Shown piece after piece: positions 26,304-35,943 of a stretch of 64,000 bases of DNA (the stretch's first letter is position 1; every line of letters begins with the position of its first letter). Under the pieces are notes generated by a model, which was not told the DNA's origin, made no database searches, and saw only the letters and a list, made by a program, of their open reading frames with translations. Position numbers and translations under genes: made by a program. Location of the stretch: NCBI RefSeq assembly GCF_030462475.1, contig NZ_JASMRZ010000005.1, forward strand, positions 78,922-142,921. The letters run 5' to 3'. This DNA comes from Variovorax sp. CAN15 (GTDB lineage Bacteria > Pseudomonadota > Gammaproteobacteria > Burkholderiales > Burkholderiaceae_C).

Positions 26304-27752
26304 ATGAGCACGGACCGCATTCCCCGCCACGCCACCAAGATCGTCGCCACCCTCGGTCCGGCGTCCAGCTCCCCTGAACTGCTGGAGAAGATGATCCAGG
26401 CCAAGGTCAGCGTGGTGCGGCTGAACTTCAGCCACGGTACGGCGCAGGACCACATCGACCGCGCCACCATGGTGCGCGAAGCCGCCCGCAAGGCGGGGCG
26501 CGAAGTGGCCATCATGGCCGACCTGCAGGGCCCCAAGATCCGCGTCGGCAAGTTCGCGCAGGGCAAGGTCTGGCTGGAGCCGGGCGCCAAGTTCGTGCTC
26601 GACGCCTCGCGCACCGAGCTCGGCGACGCCGATGCCGTGGGCCTCGACTACAAGGACCTGCCGCGCGACGTGAAGCCCGGCGACAGGCTGCTGCTGAACG
26701 ACGGCCTCATCGTGCTGACCGTCGACGCCGTCCGGGGCGAGGCGGTGCACACCACCGTCAAGCTCGGCGGCGAGCTGTCGAACAACAAGGGCATCAACAA
26801 GCAGGGCGGCGGCCTCACGGCGCCCGCGCTGACGGCCAAGGACATGGAAGACATCAAGACCGCGATGAGCTTCCAGGCCGACTACGTGGCCGTGAGCTTC
26901 CCCAAGAACGCCACCGACATGGAAATGGCGCGCCAGCTGTGCAACGTGGCGGCCGCCGAGTACGGCCACAAGCCCGGCATGATCGCCAAGATCGAACGCG
27001 CCGAGGCCATTCCGAAGCTCGAAGAGATCCTGCGCGCCAGCGACGGCATCATGGTTGCGCGCGGCGACCTCGCGGTCGAGGTGGGCAACGCGGCGGTGCC
27101 CGCGCTGCAGAAAAAGATGATCCGCATGGCCCGCGAGATGGACAAGGTGGTCATCACCGCGACCCAGATGATGGAGTCGATGATCACCAACCCCGTGCCC
27201 ACCCGCGCCGAGGTGAGCGACGTGGCCAACGCCGTGCTCGACGGCACCGATGCCGTCATGCTCTCCGCCGAAACCGCCTCGGGCCGCTACCCGCTCGAGA
27301 CCGTGCAGGAGATGAGCCGCATCTGCGAGGCCGCCGAAGCCGCCGAAGACAAGCAGCTCGACGCCGACTTCAGCGGCCAGAACTACAGCCGCATCGACCA
27401 GTCCATCGCCATGGGCGCGCTCTTCACCGCCCATCACCTGGGCGCCAAGGCCATCGTCGCGCTCACCGAATCGGGCTCCACCCCGCTGTGGATGAGCCGC
27501 CACCGCGCGCACATCCCCATGTACGCGCTGACCTCGCGCCTGTCGACGCAGCGCAAGATGGCGCTCTACCGCAACGTGCGCCCGCTGCTCATGGATTCGG
27601 AAAGCGACCGCGACACCGCGCTGCTGCAGGCCGAGAACCACCTGAAGAAGCGCGGCATCGTGCAAAGCGGCGATGTCTACGCCATCACCTGCGGCGAGCC
27701 GATGGGTGCTCCGGGGGGCACCAACATGCTCAAGATCTGCAGAGCAAGTTAA
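26304..27752 (+). CDS. pyk: Pyruvate kinase
   Basis: A 482-residue glycolytic enzyme that makes pyruvate and ATP from phosphoenolpyruvate. Motifs: TKIVATLGPASS at the start, VRLNFSHG, MADLQGPKIRVG, the Mg and substrate block MVARGDLAVE, and ITATQMMESMI. The C-terminal allosteric domain spans about 350-482. The upstream gap contains GTGTATACAGT, a possible part of the promoter, and CGGAGA 9 nt before the ATG. A repeat copy follows directly after the stop. In related genomes fba usually follows; here acdS and two other genes intervene. Confidence 0.97.
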   Translation: MSTDRIPRHATKIVATLGPASSSPELLEKMIQAKVSVVRLNFSHGTAQDHIDRATMVREAARKAGREVAIMADLQGPKIRVGKFAQGKVWLEPGAKFVLDASRTELGDADAVGLDYKDLPRDVKPGDRLLLNDGLIVLTVDAVRGEAVHTTVKLGGELSNNKGINKQGGGLTAPALTAKDMEDIKTAMSFQADYVAVSFPKNATDMEMARQLCNVAAAEYGHKPGMIAKIERAEAIPKLEEILRASDGIMVARGDLAVEVGNAAVPALQKKMIRMAREMDKVVITATQMMESMITNPVPTRAEVSDVANAVLDGTDAVMLSAETASGRYPLETVQEMSRICEAAEAAEDKQLDADFSGQNYSRIDQSIAMGALFTAHHLGAKAIVALTESGSTPLWMSRHRAHIPMYALTSRLSTQRKMALYRNVRPLLMDSESDRDTALLQAENHLKKRGIVQSGDVYAITCGEPMGAPGGTNMLKICRAS

Positions 27753-27756
27753 GCAA

Positions 27757-27851
27757 ACCCCCAGGCTTCGCGCACTTCGTGTCGCTGCGCCAACCCCCTT
27801 GCAGGGGGCAACACCTGCGGCCCGGCAGAGCCGGTTCCGCGGTGTTCCTGG
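27757..27851 (+). repeat. Palindromic repeat, copy 4 (full length)
   Basis: This full-length 95 bp copy has two modules. The first runs ACCCCCAGGCTTCGCGCACT and on through a CCCCCTTGCAGGGGG hairpin to GGCAACACC. The second is CCGGCAGAGCCGG-TTCCGCGGTGTTCCTGG, itself an inverted repeat. It fills the gap between convergent pyk and acdS, starting 4 bp after one stop and ending 3 bp before the other. Confidence 0.85.
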
Positions 27852-27854
27852 AAC

Positions 27855-28871
27855 TTATCCGTTCCTGAAAAGGAAGCTGTAGGCGTTCAGGGCGGGCACG
27901 CCGCCCAGGTGCGCGTACAGCACTTTCGAGCCCGCCGGGAATTCGCCCAGGCGCACCTTCTCGATCATCCCGTGCATCGACTTGCCCTCGTACACGGGGT
28001 CGGTCAGCATGGCCTCGAAGCGCGCGCTCAGGCGGATGGCTTCGAGCGTGCCCTCGTTGGGCAGGCCGTACTCGGGGCCGCCGAAGCGGCGGTCGAGCAC
28101 GATGTCCTTCTCGGTGATGTCGCGGCCCAGCTCCACCAGTTCGGCCGTGTTCTTCGCGATGCGCAGGATCTGGTCGAAAGTCTGCTGCGGCTTTGCCGAG
28201 GCGTCGATGCCGATCACGCGGTCGGCGCGGCCGTCGGCGGCGAAGCCCACCACCATGCCGGCCTGCGTGCTGCCCGTTACCGAGCAGACCACGATGTAGT
28301 CGAACTTGAAGCCCAGTTCGGCCTCCTGCTGGCGCACTTCCTCTGCGAAGCCGACGAAGCCCAGGCCGCCGCGCGGATGCTCCGAGCAGCCCGCCGGAAT
28401 CGGAAACGGCTTGCCGCCGGCCTTGCGCACGCTCTCCATGGCGTCTTCCCAGCTCTTGCGGATGCCGATGTCGAAGCCGGCTGCGTCCAGGCGCACGTCG
28501 GCGCCCATGATGCGTGACATCTCGATGTTGCCGACCCGGTCGTACACCGCGTCGGAATAGTTGACCCAGTTCTCCTGCACCAGCACGCACTTCATGCCGA
28601 GGTGCGCCGCCACCGCCGCGACCTGCCGCGTCTGGTTCGACTGGATGCCGCCGATGGACACCAGCGTGTCGTAGCCGCCTTCGATCGCCTCGGGGATCAG
28701 GTATTCGAGCTTGCGCGTCTTGTTGCCGCCGAAGGCCAGGCCGCTGTTGCAGTCCTCGCGCTTGGCGTAGAGATCGACCTTGCCGCCCAGGTGCGCGCTC
28801 AGGCGCTTGAGCGGCTGGATGGGCGTGGGGCCGAAGGTCAGCGGGTGACGGGGAAACTTCTCGAGGTTCAT
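27855..28871 (-). CDS. acdS: 1-aminocyclopropane-1-carboxylate deaminase
   Basis: A 338-residue pyridoxal-phosphate enzyme that converts the plant ethylene precursor ACC to 2-oxobutyrate and ammonia. The residues that separate true ACC deaminases from D-cysteine desulfhydrase relatives are all in place with standard numbering: Lys51 (GGNKTRK), Ser78 (IQSNQT), Tyr268, Tyr294-Glu295 (DPVYEGKS) and Leu322 (HLGG). Length is exactly typical. The divergent gene is an Lrp regulator of the AcdR type. The pair interrupts the pyk-fba neighbourhood, which suggests an acquired block. The trait is common in plant-associated Variovorax. Confidence 0.95.
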   Translation of the reverse strand: MNLEKFPRHPLTFGPTPIQPLKRLSAHLGGKVDLYAKREDCNSGLAFGGNKTRKLEYLIPEAIEGGYDTLVSIGGIQSNQTRQVAAVAAHLGMKCVLVQENWVNYSDAVYDRVGNIEMSRIMGADVRLDAAGFDIGIRKSWEDAMESVRKAGGKPFPIPAGCSEHPRGGLGFVGFAEEVRQQEAELGFKFDYIVVCSVTGSTQAGMVVGFAADGRADRVIGIDASAKPQQTFDQILRIAKNTAELVELGRDITEKDIVLDRRFGGPEYGLPNEGTLEAIRLSARFEAMLTDPVYEGKSMHGMIEKVRLGEFPAGSKVLYAHLGGVPALNAYSFLFRNG

Positions 28872-28978
28872 CGCGGCGGTTCCAGGAAGGAGGTGGTGAA
28901 GGCCTTGATCGTAGAAACAATGCCGCGCAACGTGCTTGCGAAGTTTTCTGGATTCATCAGCGAAAAAGATGCACTATC

Positions 28979-28996
28979 GAAAGAAGTAAAACTTTC
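28979..28996. promoter_or_regulatory. Inverted repeat in the acdS-acdR divergent promoter
   Basis: GAAAG-AAGTAAAA-CTTTC lies in an A/T-rich stretch of the 142 bp gap between acdS and acdR, 18 bp before the acdR ATG. A/T-rich imperfect palindromes are typical Lrp binding sites, and acdR-acdS gaps in other bacteria contain such a box. This is a candidate AcdR site. No -10/-35 pair was assigned. Confidence 0.45.
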
Positions 28997-29013
28997 ATTC
29001 CGACAAGAATCAG

Positions 29014-29499
29014 ATGAGCACAACAAAATTGCGTGACACGCCGGAGCTCGATCGCACCGACCGCGCCATCCTGCGCACCATGCAGCGCGATGCCTCGCTG
29101 TCGAACGTGGCGCTGGCCGCCAGGGTCAACCTGAGCCCGGCCGCCTGCCTGCGCCGCGTGGAGCGGCTGAAGGCGGCGGGCCTCATCAAGGGCATCGTCG
29201 CGCTGCTCGACCCCGACGCGCTTGAGGTGGGCATGCTCGTGATGATCGGCGTGGTGCTCGACCGCTCCACGCCCGACTCCTTCGCCAATTTCGAGAAAGC
29301 CGCCCAGAAGGTCTCGGGCTGCCTCGAATGCCACGTGGTCTCGGGCGAGTTCGACTACTTCATGCTCGTGCGCACCCGCGACAACGACAGCTTCAACCGC
29401 CTGCACGCCGAGCAGTTGCTCTACCTGCCCGGGGTGCGGCAGATCCGCACCTTCGTCGTGCTCAAGCAGGTGCTGTCGACCACGCAGCTGCCGGTCTGA
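29014..29499 (+). CDS. acdR: Lrp/AsnC family regulator of acdS (AcdR-like)
   Basis: A 161-residue Lrp protein with an N-terminal winged helix (LDRTDRAILRTMQRDASLSN then the recognition helix LSPAACLRRVERL, about residues 12-60) and an AsnC/RAM domain with SGEFDYFMLVRTRD. In studied Pseudomonas and other strains acdR is divergent from acdS and its product activates acdS in response to ACC. Orientation and family match that scheme here. The name rests on this context as well as on sequence. A hydrolase gene follows 35 bp downstream. Confidence 0.85.
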   Translation: MSTTKLRDTPELDRTDRAILRTMQRDASLSNVALAARVNLSPAACLRRVERLKAAGLIKGIVALLDPDALEVGMLVMIGVVLDRSTPDSFANFEKAAQKVSGCLECHVVSGEFDYFMLVRTRDNDSFNRLHAEQLLYLPGVRQIRTFVVLKQVLSTTQLPV

Positions 29500-29534
29500 C
29501 GAAACCGGCGGCCGCCGGCGTGCGTATGGTGGTG

Positions 29535-30464
29535 ATGAGCCATTCCGTCATCGCATCATTCCGCCGGCACCGCCGCGCGTTCTCCACCACCCTCTGCACC
29601 CTTGCGGCTGCCGCGCTCGCGGCCTGCTCGCCGATCAAGGTGATCGACCGGCTGGTGCCTACCGACACCTACCGGTTCCAGGGCGGCATCGCCTACGGTC
29701 CGGCCCCGCGCCAGCTGCTCGACGTGTACCAGCCGCCGCCGACGACAGCGCCTGCCCCGGGCGCGCGGCCGCTGGTAGTGTTTTTCTTCGGCGGCACCTG
29801 GACCACGGGCGACCGCGCGAGCTTCCGCTTCGTCGGCGAAGCGCTCGCGTCGCGCGGGGCTGTGGTGGCAATTCCGGACTACGGCCTGTCGCCCACCTTC
29901 ACCTACCCCGTGTTCGTGCGTGACAGCGCGCTGGCCGTCAAATGGGCGCTCGACAATGCCGCGCGGCTGGGCGCCGACCCGAAGCAGGTGTACGTCATGG
30001 GCCACAGCTCCGGCGGCTACAACGCCGCGATGGTGGCGCTCGACGGGCGCTGGCTCGGCGAACTGGGCGCCAGCCCGAAGCAGCTGGCGGGCTGGATCGG
30101 CCTGGCCGGCCCCTACGACTTCCTGCCCATCGGCGATCCGCAGGCACAGGCCGCCTTCAACTGGCCGGACACGCCGCGCGACTCGCAGCCGCTGGCGCAC
30201 GTCACTCCGGCCGCGCCGCGCGCGCTGCTCATGGCCGCCTCCAAGGACAACCTGGTCTACCCCGACCGCAACACCGGCCAGATGGCTGCGGCGCTGCGCG
30301 CGGCGGGCGTGCCGGTACAAGTCCGGATGTATGACAACCTGAGCCACGTGACGCTGATCGGCGCCTTCGCCAAGCCTGTCCAGTGGCTGGGCGGCCCGGT
30401 GCTGCCGCCCGTCATGGAATTCCTCGGACTGGCGTCGGTCCTGTCCCACAAGGGGGCTCGGTAG
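29535..30464 (+). CDS. Alpha/beta hydrolase lipoprotein
   Basis: A 309-residue exported lipoprotein. A basic N terminus (RRHRR) and hydrophobic run end at LAAC with Cys31 as the lipid site. The hydrolase core has an oxyanion-loop FFGGTW with a following GDRASF, as in the BD-FAE esterase group, and the nucleophile elbow GHSSGG with Ser158. The catalytic His is probably in NLSHVTLIG near the C terminus. It acts on the envelope side as a carboxylesterase. Start uncertain: an ATG 9 bp upstream (29526) is also possible and neither has a strong ribosome binding site. It may be co-transcribed with acdR. Confidence 0.78.
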   Translation: MSHSVIASFRRHRRAFSTTLCTLAAAALAACSPIKVIDRLVPTDTYRFQGGIAYGPAPRQLLDVYQPPPTTAPAPGARPLVVFFFGGTWTTGDRASFRFVGEALASRGAVVAIPDYGLSPTFTYPVFVRDSALAVKWALDNAARLGADPKQVYVMGHSSGGYNAAMVALDGRWLGELGASPKQLAGWIGLAGPYDFLPIGDPQAQAAFNWPDTPRDSQPLAHVTPAAPRALLMAASKDNLVYPDRNTGQMAAALRAAGVPVQVRMYDNLSHVTLIGAFAKPVQWLGGPVLPPVMEFLGLASVLSHKGAR

Positions 30465-30528
30465 AATTACGGCAGTTTTTCTCGTCTTTCCGCCTTCTTC
30501 TTTTCCTAATTCCCGCGAGGTATTTCCC

Positions 30529-31593
30529 ATGGCACTCGTCTCGATGCGCGAACTGCTCGACCATGCCGCAGCCAATGGCTACGGCATTCCGGCCTTCAAC
30601 GTCAACAACCTCGAACAGGTCCAGGCCGTCATGGAGGCCGCCAAGGAAACCGGTGCCCCCGTCATCCTGCAGGCCAGCGCAGGCGCCCGCAAGTACGCCG
30701 GCGAAGCCTTCATCAAGCACCTGATCCAGGCCGCCATCGAGCAGTATCCGAACATCCCGCTGGTCATGCACCAGGACCACGGCCAGAGCCCGGCCATCTG
30801 CCAGGGCGCCATCGACCTCGGCTTCTCCTCCGTCATGATGGACGGCTCGCTGCACGAAGACGGCAAGACGCCCGCTTCCTTCGACTACAACGTCGACGTG
30901 ACCCGCAAGGTCGTGCAGCTGGCGCACAAGGTCGGCGTGACCGTCGAAGGCGAGCTGGGCTGCCTGGGCTCGCTCGAGACCGGCATGGCCGGCGAGGAAG
31001 ACGGCATCGGCGCCGAAGGCGTGCTCGACCACTCCGCGCTGCTGACCGACCCCGAGGAAGCCGCCCAGTTCGTCAAGGCCACGCAGCTCGACGCGCTGGC
31101 GATCGCCATCGGCACCAGCCACGGCGCCTACAAGTTCACCCGCAAGCCCACCGGCGACATCCTGTCGATCCAGCGCGTCAAGGAAATCCACGCCCGCCTG
31201 CCCAACACCCACCTGGTGATGCACGGCTCGTCGTCGGTGCCTCAGGACCTGCTCGAAATCATCCGCAAGCACGGCGGCAACATGAAGGAAACCTACGGCG
31301 TGCCCGTCGAGGAAATCCAGGAAGCCATCAAGTACGGCGTGCGCAAGATCAACATCGACACCGACATCCGCCTGGCCATGACCGGCGCGGTGCGCAAGTT
31401 CCTGTTCGAGAACCCCGAGAAGTTCGACGCCCGCGAATGGCTCAAGCCCGCGCGCGAGGCAGCCAAGCAGATCTGCAAGCAGCGCTACATCGAGTTCGGC
31501 TGCGAAGGCCAGGGCGCCAAGATCAAGGGCGACACGCTGCAAGTCGTCGCCGCCAAGTACGCCAAGGGCGAACTGGCCCAGGAAGTCATCTAA
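30529..31593 (+). CDS. fba: Fructose-bisphosphate aldolase, class II (CbbA/Fba type)
   Basis: A 354-residue zinc aldolase that splits fructose 1,6-bisphosphate. Motifs: [23 protein letters not shown] with a zinc His, [15 protein letters not shown] and [10 protein letters not shown] with further zinc His residues, and [11 protein letters not shown] with substrate-binding residues. The length and [16 protein letters not shown] segment fit the type B class II group of betaproteobacteria. It is followed by a strong terminator, so it forms its own unit ahead of purC. Confidence 0.97.
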   Translation: MALVSMRELLDHAAANGYGIPAFNVNNLEQVQAVMEAAKETGAPVILQASAGARKYAGEAFIKHLIQAAIEQYPNIPLVMHQDHGQSPAICQGAIDLGFSSVMMDGSLHEDGKTPASFDYNVDVTRKVVQLAHKVGVTVEGELGCLGSLETGMAGEEDGIGAEGVLDHSALLTDPEEAAQFVKATQLDALAIAIGTSHGAYKFTRKPTGDILSIQRVKEIHARLPNTHLVMHGSSSVPQDLLEIIRKHGGNMKETYGVPVEEIQEAIKYGVRKINIDTDIRLAMTGAVRKFLFENPEKFDAREWLKPAREAAKQICKQRYIEFGCEGQGAKIKGDTLQVVAAKYAKGELAQEVI

Positions 31594-31614
31594 GCACTTC
31601 CCCGCGATCAGACG

Positions 31615-31639
31615 GCCACCGTTCGCGGTGGCTTTTTTC
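31615..31639 (+). terminator. Rho-independent terminator after fba
   Basis: GCCACCG-TTCG-CGGTGGC is a perfect 7 bp stem with a stable tetraloop, followed by six T residues. It begins 21 bp after the fba stop and separates fba from purC. Confidence 0.92.
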
Positions 31640-31695
31640 TGCGCGCACAATCCGCTTTTCCCGTCAGCCATCCGTTTCCCCACCGCACCAGCCCC

Positions 31696-32601
31696 ATGAC
31701 CACCGTCCACACCTCCTCCATCCAGAGCCTGCCCCTTCTTGCGCGCGGCAAGGTGCGCGACAACTACGCCGTCGGCGAAGACCGCATCCTGATGGTCGCG
31801 AGCGACCGCCTGAGCGCCTTCGACGTGATCATGGGCGAGCCCATCCCGGGCAAGGGCGAGATCCTCACGAAGATGGCCCTGTGGTGGTTCGACCGCCTCG
31901 GCCAGATCTGCCCCAACCACCTGACCGGCGACGCGCCCGAGAGCGCCGTCACCGCCGACGAGGTGCCGCAGGTCATCGGCCGCTCGATGCTGGTCAAGCG
32001 CCTGAAGCCGATCCCGGTCGAGGCCGTGGTGCGCGGCTACCTGGCCGGCAGCGGCTGGAAGGAATACCAGGAATCGCGCTCGGTCTGCGGCGTGCCGCTG
32101 CCCGAGGGCCTGACCAACGCCAGCAAGCTGCCGCGACCCATCTTCACGCCCGCCGCCAAGGCCGCGGCCGGCGAGCACGACGAGAACATCAGCTACGAGC
32201 GCGTGGTCGAGATCGTCGGCCCCAAGCTGGCCCAGCAGATCCGCGAGACCAGCATCGCCATCTACGAAACCGCCGCGCAGATCGCCCTGGCCAAGGGAAT
32301 GATCATTGCCGACACCAAGTTCGAGTTCGGCCTGGACGAGAACGGCACGCTGGTGCTGATGGACGAAGTGCTCACCCCCGACAGCTCGCGCTACTGGCCG
32401 GTCGAGGGCTACCAGGCCGCGCTGGCCGCCGGCGCCAACCCCCCGAGCTACGACAAGCAGTTCGTGCGCGACTGGCTCGAAGCCACCAAGATCAACGGCA
32501 AGCCCTGGGACAAGACGCCCCCGGCGCCGCGCCTGCCGGCCGAGGTCATCGAGAAGACGGCGGCCAAGTACCGCGAGGCGCTGGAGCGGCTGACGGGCTG
32601 A
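31696..32601 (+). CDS. purC: Phosphoribosylaminoimidazole-succinocarboxamide synthase
   Basis: A 301-residue enzyme that joins aspartate to CAIR in purine synthesis. Motifs: [28 protein letters not shown] at the N terminus (broken across the nucleotide loop), [32 protein letters not shown] and [13 protein letters not shown]. It is about 60 residues longer than the E. coli type and fits the longer yeast-like form usual in betaproteobacteria. It sits upstream of purE-purK, separated by two genes on the opposite strand. Confidence 0.97.
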   Translation: MTTVHTSSIQSLPLLARGKVRDNYAVGEDRILMVASDRLSAFDVIMGEPIPGKGEILTKMALWWFDRLGQICPNHLTGDAPESAVTADEVPQVIGRSMLVKRLKPIPVEAVVRGYLAGSGWKEYQESRSVCGVPLPEGLTNASKLPRPIFTPAAKAAAGEHDENISYERVVEIVGPKLAQQIRETSIAIYETAAQIALAKGMIIADTKFEFGLDENGTLVLMDEVLTPDSSRYWPVEGYQAALAAGANPPSYDKQFVRDWLEATKINGKPWDKTPPAPRLPAEVIEKTAAKYREALERLTG

Positions 32602-32621
32602 GTCTGTCCAGCGGCAGGCGC

Positions 32622-33071
32622 TCAGCGCCCGCCGCTGCTGCTCAGCAGCGCCGCCGTCCGCCCGCTGGCATCCAGCAGCGCCAGCCGGTTCGGTCCCGCC
32701 AGCCGGTAACTGGCGGTGCTCTGCAGCGCCGAGATGAATTGCGCCTCGTTGGCGCCGCGCGTCGGGTCGGTGCATGCCATGCGGGTCGAGGCCATCTGGC
32801 CGATCCTCAGGGTGCCGCCGGTGCGCGTGAAGGTGCCCGAGATGCGGTTGCAGCCGCCCGAGCCGCTCACGCGTCCGCTGCTGCGGTCGAACTGCACCTG
32901 GGCGCCGCTGCCTGGCGCGACCGGCTCGTCGCCCAGTTGCACCAGCTGCCAGGCCGGGCCCTCGATCGGCTCGTCGAGGCTGATGCCGCTGCCGCAACCG
33001 GCCAGCGTGGCCAGCAGCGCCGTGGCGGCAAGGGCGGGGAAAAGCGCGGTGCGGCGGGCGAAGGAGCGCAT
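32622..33071 (-). CDS. META domain lipoprotein
   Basis: A 149-residue exported lipoprotein with lipobox LAGC (Cys26). One META domain (about 35-145) shows WQLVQLGDEPVAPGSG, the signature SGSGGCNRISGTFTR and MASTRMACTD. META proteins such as HslJ are linked to outer-membrane integrity and novobiocin tolerance, but the biochemical role is unclear. The gene converges with purC across 20 bp. The frame continues open upstream into the thioredoxin gene; the ATG was chosen for its signal sequence and a GGAAC ribosome site. Confidence 0.87.
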   Translation of the reverse strand: MRSFARRTALFPALAATALLATLAGCGSGISLDEPIEGPAWQLVQLGDEPVAPGSGAQVQFDRSSGRVSGSGGCNRISGTFTRTGGTLRIGQMASTRMACTDPTRGANEAQFISALQSTASYRLAGPNRLALLDASGRTAALLSSSGGR

Positions 33072-33171
33072 GGCCAGTGTTCCTTTTTCGATCTGCAACA
33101 AGTTGAATCGGGCGTGATCGTATGCGACGGCGCCTGGCCCGCCAATGCCGCCCCTTTGCCGCCGGGCCATG

Positions 33172-33196
33172 AAAAAAGCGACCCGGAGGCCGCTTT
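33172..33196 (-). terminator. Terminator after the thioredoxin gene
   Basis: AAAGCGACC and GGCCGCTTT pair with one mismatch around CGGA. On the minus strand the stem is followed by TTTTTT. It lies 21 bp after the stop of the minus-strand thioredoxin gene and separates it from the META gene. Confidence 0.75.
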
Positions 33197-33217
33197 CTTT
33201 CTTTGGAAGAGAGGGGA

Positions 33218-34138
33218 TCAGCTCAACACCACGCTGCTGAGGCGGCGCCGGTAGGTGGCCACCACCGGGTCGTCCGGCGGGATCTGTCCGTCGGCCACCT
33301 TCACCTTCGGCGGCTCGATGATGTCGAGGACGGCGATGTAGGTCTTGCGGGCGAGGTCCTCGCTCCAGGTCTTGTCGCGCATCAGGATGTCGAGCAGCTC
33401 GTCCATCGCGTCGGTCCAGCGCTGGGCGGCCATCAGCAGGCGGGCGCGGCCGAAGCGGGCGTCGAAGTCGCGCTTGTTGGCGGCGATCCTGGCGTCGAAA
33501 TCGGCGATGGCCGGCGCGGCGCCGGCGGGCGGTGCTGCGAAATCGATAGCATCCATCCAGCGCTGCAGCGTGTCGAAGCGGCGCACCACCGAAGTCTTGG
33601 CGATCACCGGGGCGAAGGCGACCTTGGCGTCGTCCACGCGGCCTTCCTGCAGCAGCAGCTTGACGTAGTCGAAGCGGGCGTCGTCGTTGGCGGGGTCGGT
33701 GGCCACCGCGTGCTGCAGCTTCTCGAGCGCGCCCTGGGTGTCGCCGCCGGCCAGCGCTTCCTGCGCGGCGGCTTCTTCCGATGCGGCCTCGGCTTCGTCG
33801 GCGCCGGGCACGTGCTTGTCGAGGAATTCGCGGATCTTCTCGGCCGGGATGGCACCGACGAAGCCGTCCACGGGCTGGCCGTCCTTGAACATCACGCAGA
33901 ACGGGATGCTGCGCACGCCGAACATCTCGGACAGCTGCGACGAAATCTGCGGCACCTTGTCGGCGTCGAGCTTGGCCAGCGTGAAGCGTCCGCCGTACTC
34001 GACTTCGAGCTTTTCGAGCACCGGGCCCAGCTGCTTGCAGGGGCCGCACCATTCGGCCCAGATGTCCAGCAGCACTGGCGCGGCGACCGAGGCTTCGATC
34101 AGTTCAGCCTGGAAATTTTCGAGAGTGATGTCGATCAT
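33218..34138 (-). CDS. Thioredoxin with TPR-like extension (CnoX/YbbN-like)
   Basis: A 306-residue protein. Residues 1-110 are a thioredoxin domain with the redox motif [10 protein letters not shown] (Cys31, Cys34). Residues about 120-306 form helical repeats ([49 protein letters not shown]) like the TPR part of CnoX/YbbN. In E. coli YbbN is a chaperone-like redox protein that passes clients to DnaK or GroEL, and its active site differs. Here the full CGPC is present, so disulfide reductase activity is likely retained. Divergent from purE across only 36 bp. Confidence 0.9.
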   Translation of the reverse strand: MIDITLENFQAELIEASVAAPVLLDIWAEWCGPCKQLGPVLEKLEVEYGGRFTLAKLDADKVPQISSQLSEMFGVRSIPFCVMFKDGQPVDGFVGAIPAEKIREFLDKHVPGADEAEAASEEAAAQEALAGGDTQGALEKLQHAVATDPANDDARFDYVKLLLQEGRVDDAKVAFAPVIAKTSVVRRFDTLQRWMDAIDFAAPPAGAAPAIADFDARIAANKRDFDARFGRARLLMAAQRWTDAMDELLDILMRDKTWSEDLARKTYIAVLDIIEPPKVKVADGQIPPDDPVVATYRRRLSSVVLS

Positions 34139-34174
34139 CGGAACCAACTGAGGGTGAAACGTAAAATTGAAACC

Positions 34175-34726
34175 ATGAACGAAACCATTCAGGTCGGTGT
34201 AGTGATGGGCTCCAACTCCGATTGGGAGACGATGCGCAACGCGGTCGAGATTCTCCAGCAATTCGGAATCGGGCACGAAGCCAGGGTGGTCTCGGCCCAC
34301 CGGATGCCCGATACGCTCTTCGAATACGCGGAAAGCGCCGCCGGGCGCGGGCTTGCCGCAATCATCGCCGGCGCGGGCGGCGCGGCCCACCTGCCGGGCA
34401 TGCTGGCCTCCAAGACCACGGTGCCGGTGCTCGGCGTTCCGGTGGCCAGCCGTCATCTGCAGGGCGTCGACTCGCTCTACAGCATCGTGCAGATGCCCAA
34501 GGGCGTGCCGGTCGCCACCTTCGCGATCGGCAATGCGGGCGCGGCCAACGCGGCGCTGTTCGCGGTGTCGATGCTGGCGGTGAACAACCCCGCGCTGCGC
34601 GCGAAGCTCGACGCCTTCCGCGCCGCGCAGACCGCCGCCGCCGAGGCCATGACCCTGCCCCCGGCCCCCGCCGGCGAGGCGCCCCCCGTGTCTCCTTTCT
34701 CGCCGCAAGGCGGAGGTGCCCTGTGA
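34175..34726 (+). CDS. purE: N5-carboxyaminoimidazole ribonucleotide mutase
   Basis: A 183-residue class I PurE that converts N5-CAIR to CAIR in purine synthesis. Motifs: [42 protein letters not shown] and [17 protein letters not shown]. The final about 20 residues ([16 protein letters not shown] and on) form a low-complexity tail beyond the normal end. The nucleotides of this tail carry the GGAGG used by purK, whose GTG overlaps the purE stop. That explains the tail as a coupling region rather than a functional domain. Confidence 0.96.
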   Translation: MNETIQVGVVMGSNSDWETMRNAVEILQQFGIGHEARVVSAHRMPDTLFEYAESAAGRGLAAIIAGAGGAAHLPGMLASKTTVPVLGVPVASRHLQGVDSLYSIVQMPKGVPVATFAIGNAGAANAALFAVSMLAVNNPALRAKLDAFRAAQTAAAEAMTLPPAPAGEAPPVSPFSPQGGGAL

Positions 34727-35943
34727 GCAGCAGGAACGGCGACCTGCCCATCCTCCCGGGCGCCACGCTCGGCGTGCTCGGCGGCGGACAGCTGGGGCGC
34801 ATGTTCGTCCACGCCGCGCAGCGCATGGGCTACTTCACCGCGGTGCTCGACCCCGACACCGACAGCCCCGCCGGCCGCGTGAGCCATCACCACATCCACA
34901 CCGACTACGACGACATCGACGGCCTCGCCCGCCTTGCCGGCCTGGCCGACGCGGTGACCACCGAGTTCGAGAACGTGCCCGCGCCCTCGCTGGAGCATCT
35001 CGCGGTGGCGCGCCCGGTGTCGCCGGCCGCCCCGGCCATCGCCATCGCGCAGGACCGCATCGCCGAGAAGGCGCACTTCACCCGCTGCGGCGTGCCCTGC
35101 GCGCCCTACGCCGTCATCGAAACCGCCGCGCAGCTCGCCGCCGTCGACGACAACCTGCTACCCGGCATCCTCAAGACCGCGCGCCTGGGCTACGACGGCA
35201 AGGGCCAGCAGCGCGTGAAGACGCGCGACGAGCTGGTCGACGCCTGGCAGGCCGCGGGCTGCGTACCCTGCGTGCTCGAGAAGATGCTGCCGCTGGAATT
35301 CGAGTGCTCGGTCATCCTCGCGCGCGGACGCGACGGCCAGATCGTGCACTTCCCGCCGCAGCGCAACCTGCACCGCGACGGCATCCTGGCCGTGACCGAG
35401 GTGCATCCGCAGAACATGCCCAAGACGGTGGCGCAGGGCGCCGTCAACTCGGCCAGGAGCATCGCCAACGGCCTGGACTACGTGGGCGTGCTGTGCGTCG
35501 AATTCTTCGCGCTGGCCGACGGCTCGCTGGTCGTCAACGAGATGGCGCCGCGCCCGCACAACAGCGGCCACTACACCATGGAAGCCTGCGACGTGTCGCA
35601 GTTCGAGCTGCAGGTGCGCACCCTCGCCGGCCTGCCGCTGGCCGCGCCGCGCCAGCACAGCCCCGCGATCATGCTCAACCTGCTGGGCGACCTGTGGTTC
35701 CCTGCCGGCACCGAAAACAAGGCTGACGGCAAGGCCGACAAGCCGGTCGCGCCGCGCTGGAGCGAAGTGCTCGCCCTGCCCGGCGCGCACCTGCATCTCT
35801 ACGGAAAGATCGAGCCCCGCCGTGGCCGCAAGATGGGCCACCTCACGCTGACCGGCGCCACGCTGGAGGCGGTGCGCGCCACGGCCTCGCAGGCCGCGCT
35901 GCTGCTGGGCCTGCCGCCGGTGACCACCGCCGACCTCGCATGA
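34723..35943 (+). CDS. purK: N5-carboxyaminoimidazole ribonucleotide synthase
   Basis: A 406-residue ATP-grasp enzyme that carboxylates AIR with bicarbonate. It starts at GTG overlapping the purE stop (GTGA), with GGAGG 6-8 nt upstream. Motifs: [13 protein letters not shown] near the N terminus, [36 protein letters not shown] and [14 protein letters not shown]. Length is slightly above the usual 360-390. Coupled with purE and with the following tsaC through an ATGA overlap. Confidence 0.97.
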   Translation: MSSRNGDLPILPGATLGVLGGGQLGRMFVHAAQRMGYFTAVLDPDTDSPAGRVSHHHIHTDYDDIDGLARLAGLADAVTTEFENVPAPSLEHLAVARPVSPAAPAIAIAQDRIAEKAHFTRCGVPCAPYAVIETAAQLAAVDDNLLPGILKTARLGYDGKGQQRVKTRDELVDAWQAAGCVPCVLEKMLPLEFECSVILARGRDGQIVHFPPQRNLHRDGILAVTEVHPQNMPKTVAQGAVNSARSIANGLDYVGVLCVEFFALADGSLVVNEMAPRPHNSGHYTMEACDVSQFELQVRTLAGLPLAAPRQHSPAIMLNLLGDLWFPAGTENKADGKADKPVAPRWSEVLALPGAHLHLYGKIEPRRGRKMGHLTLTGATLEAVRATASQAALLLGLPPVTTADLA

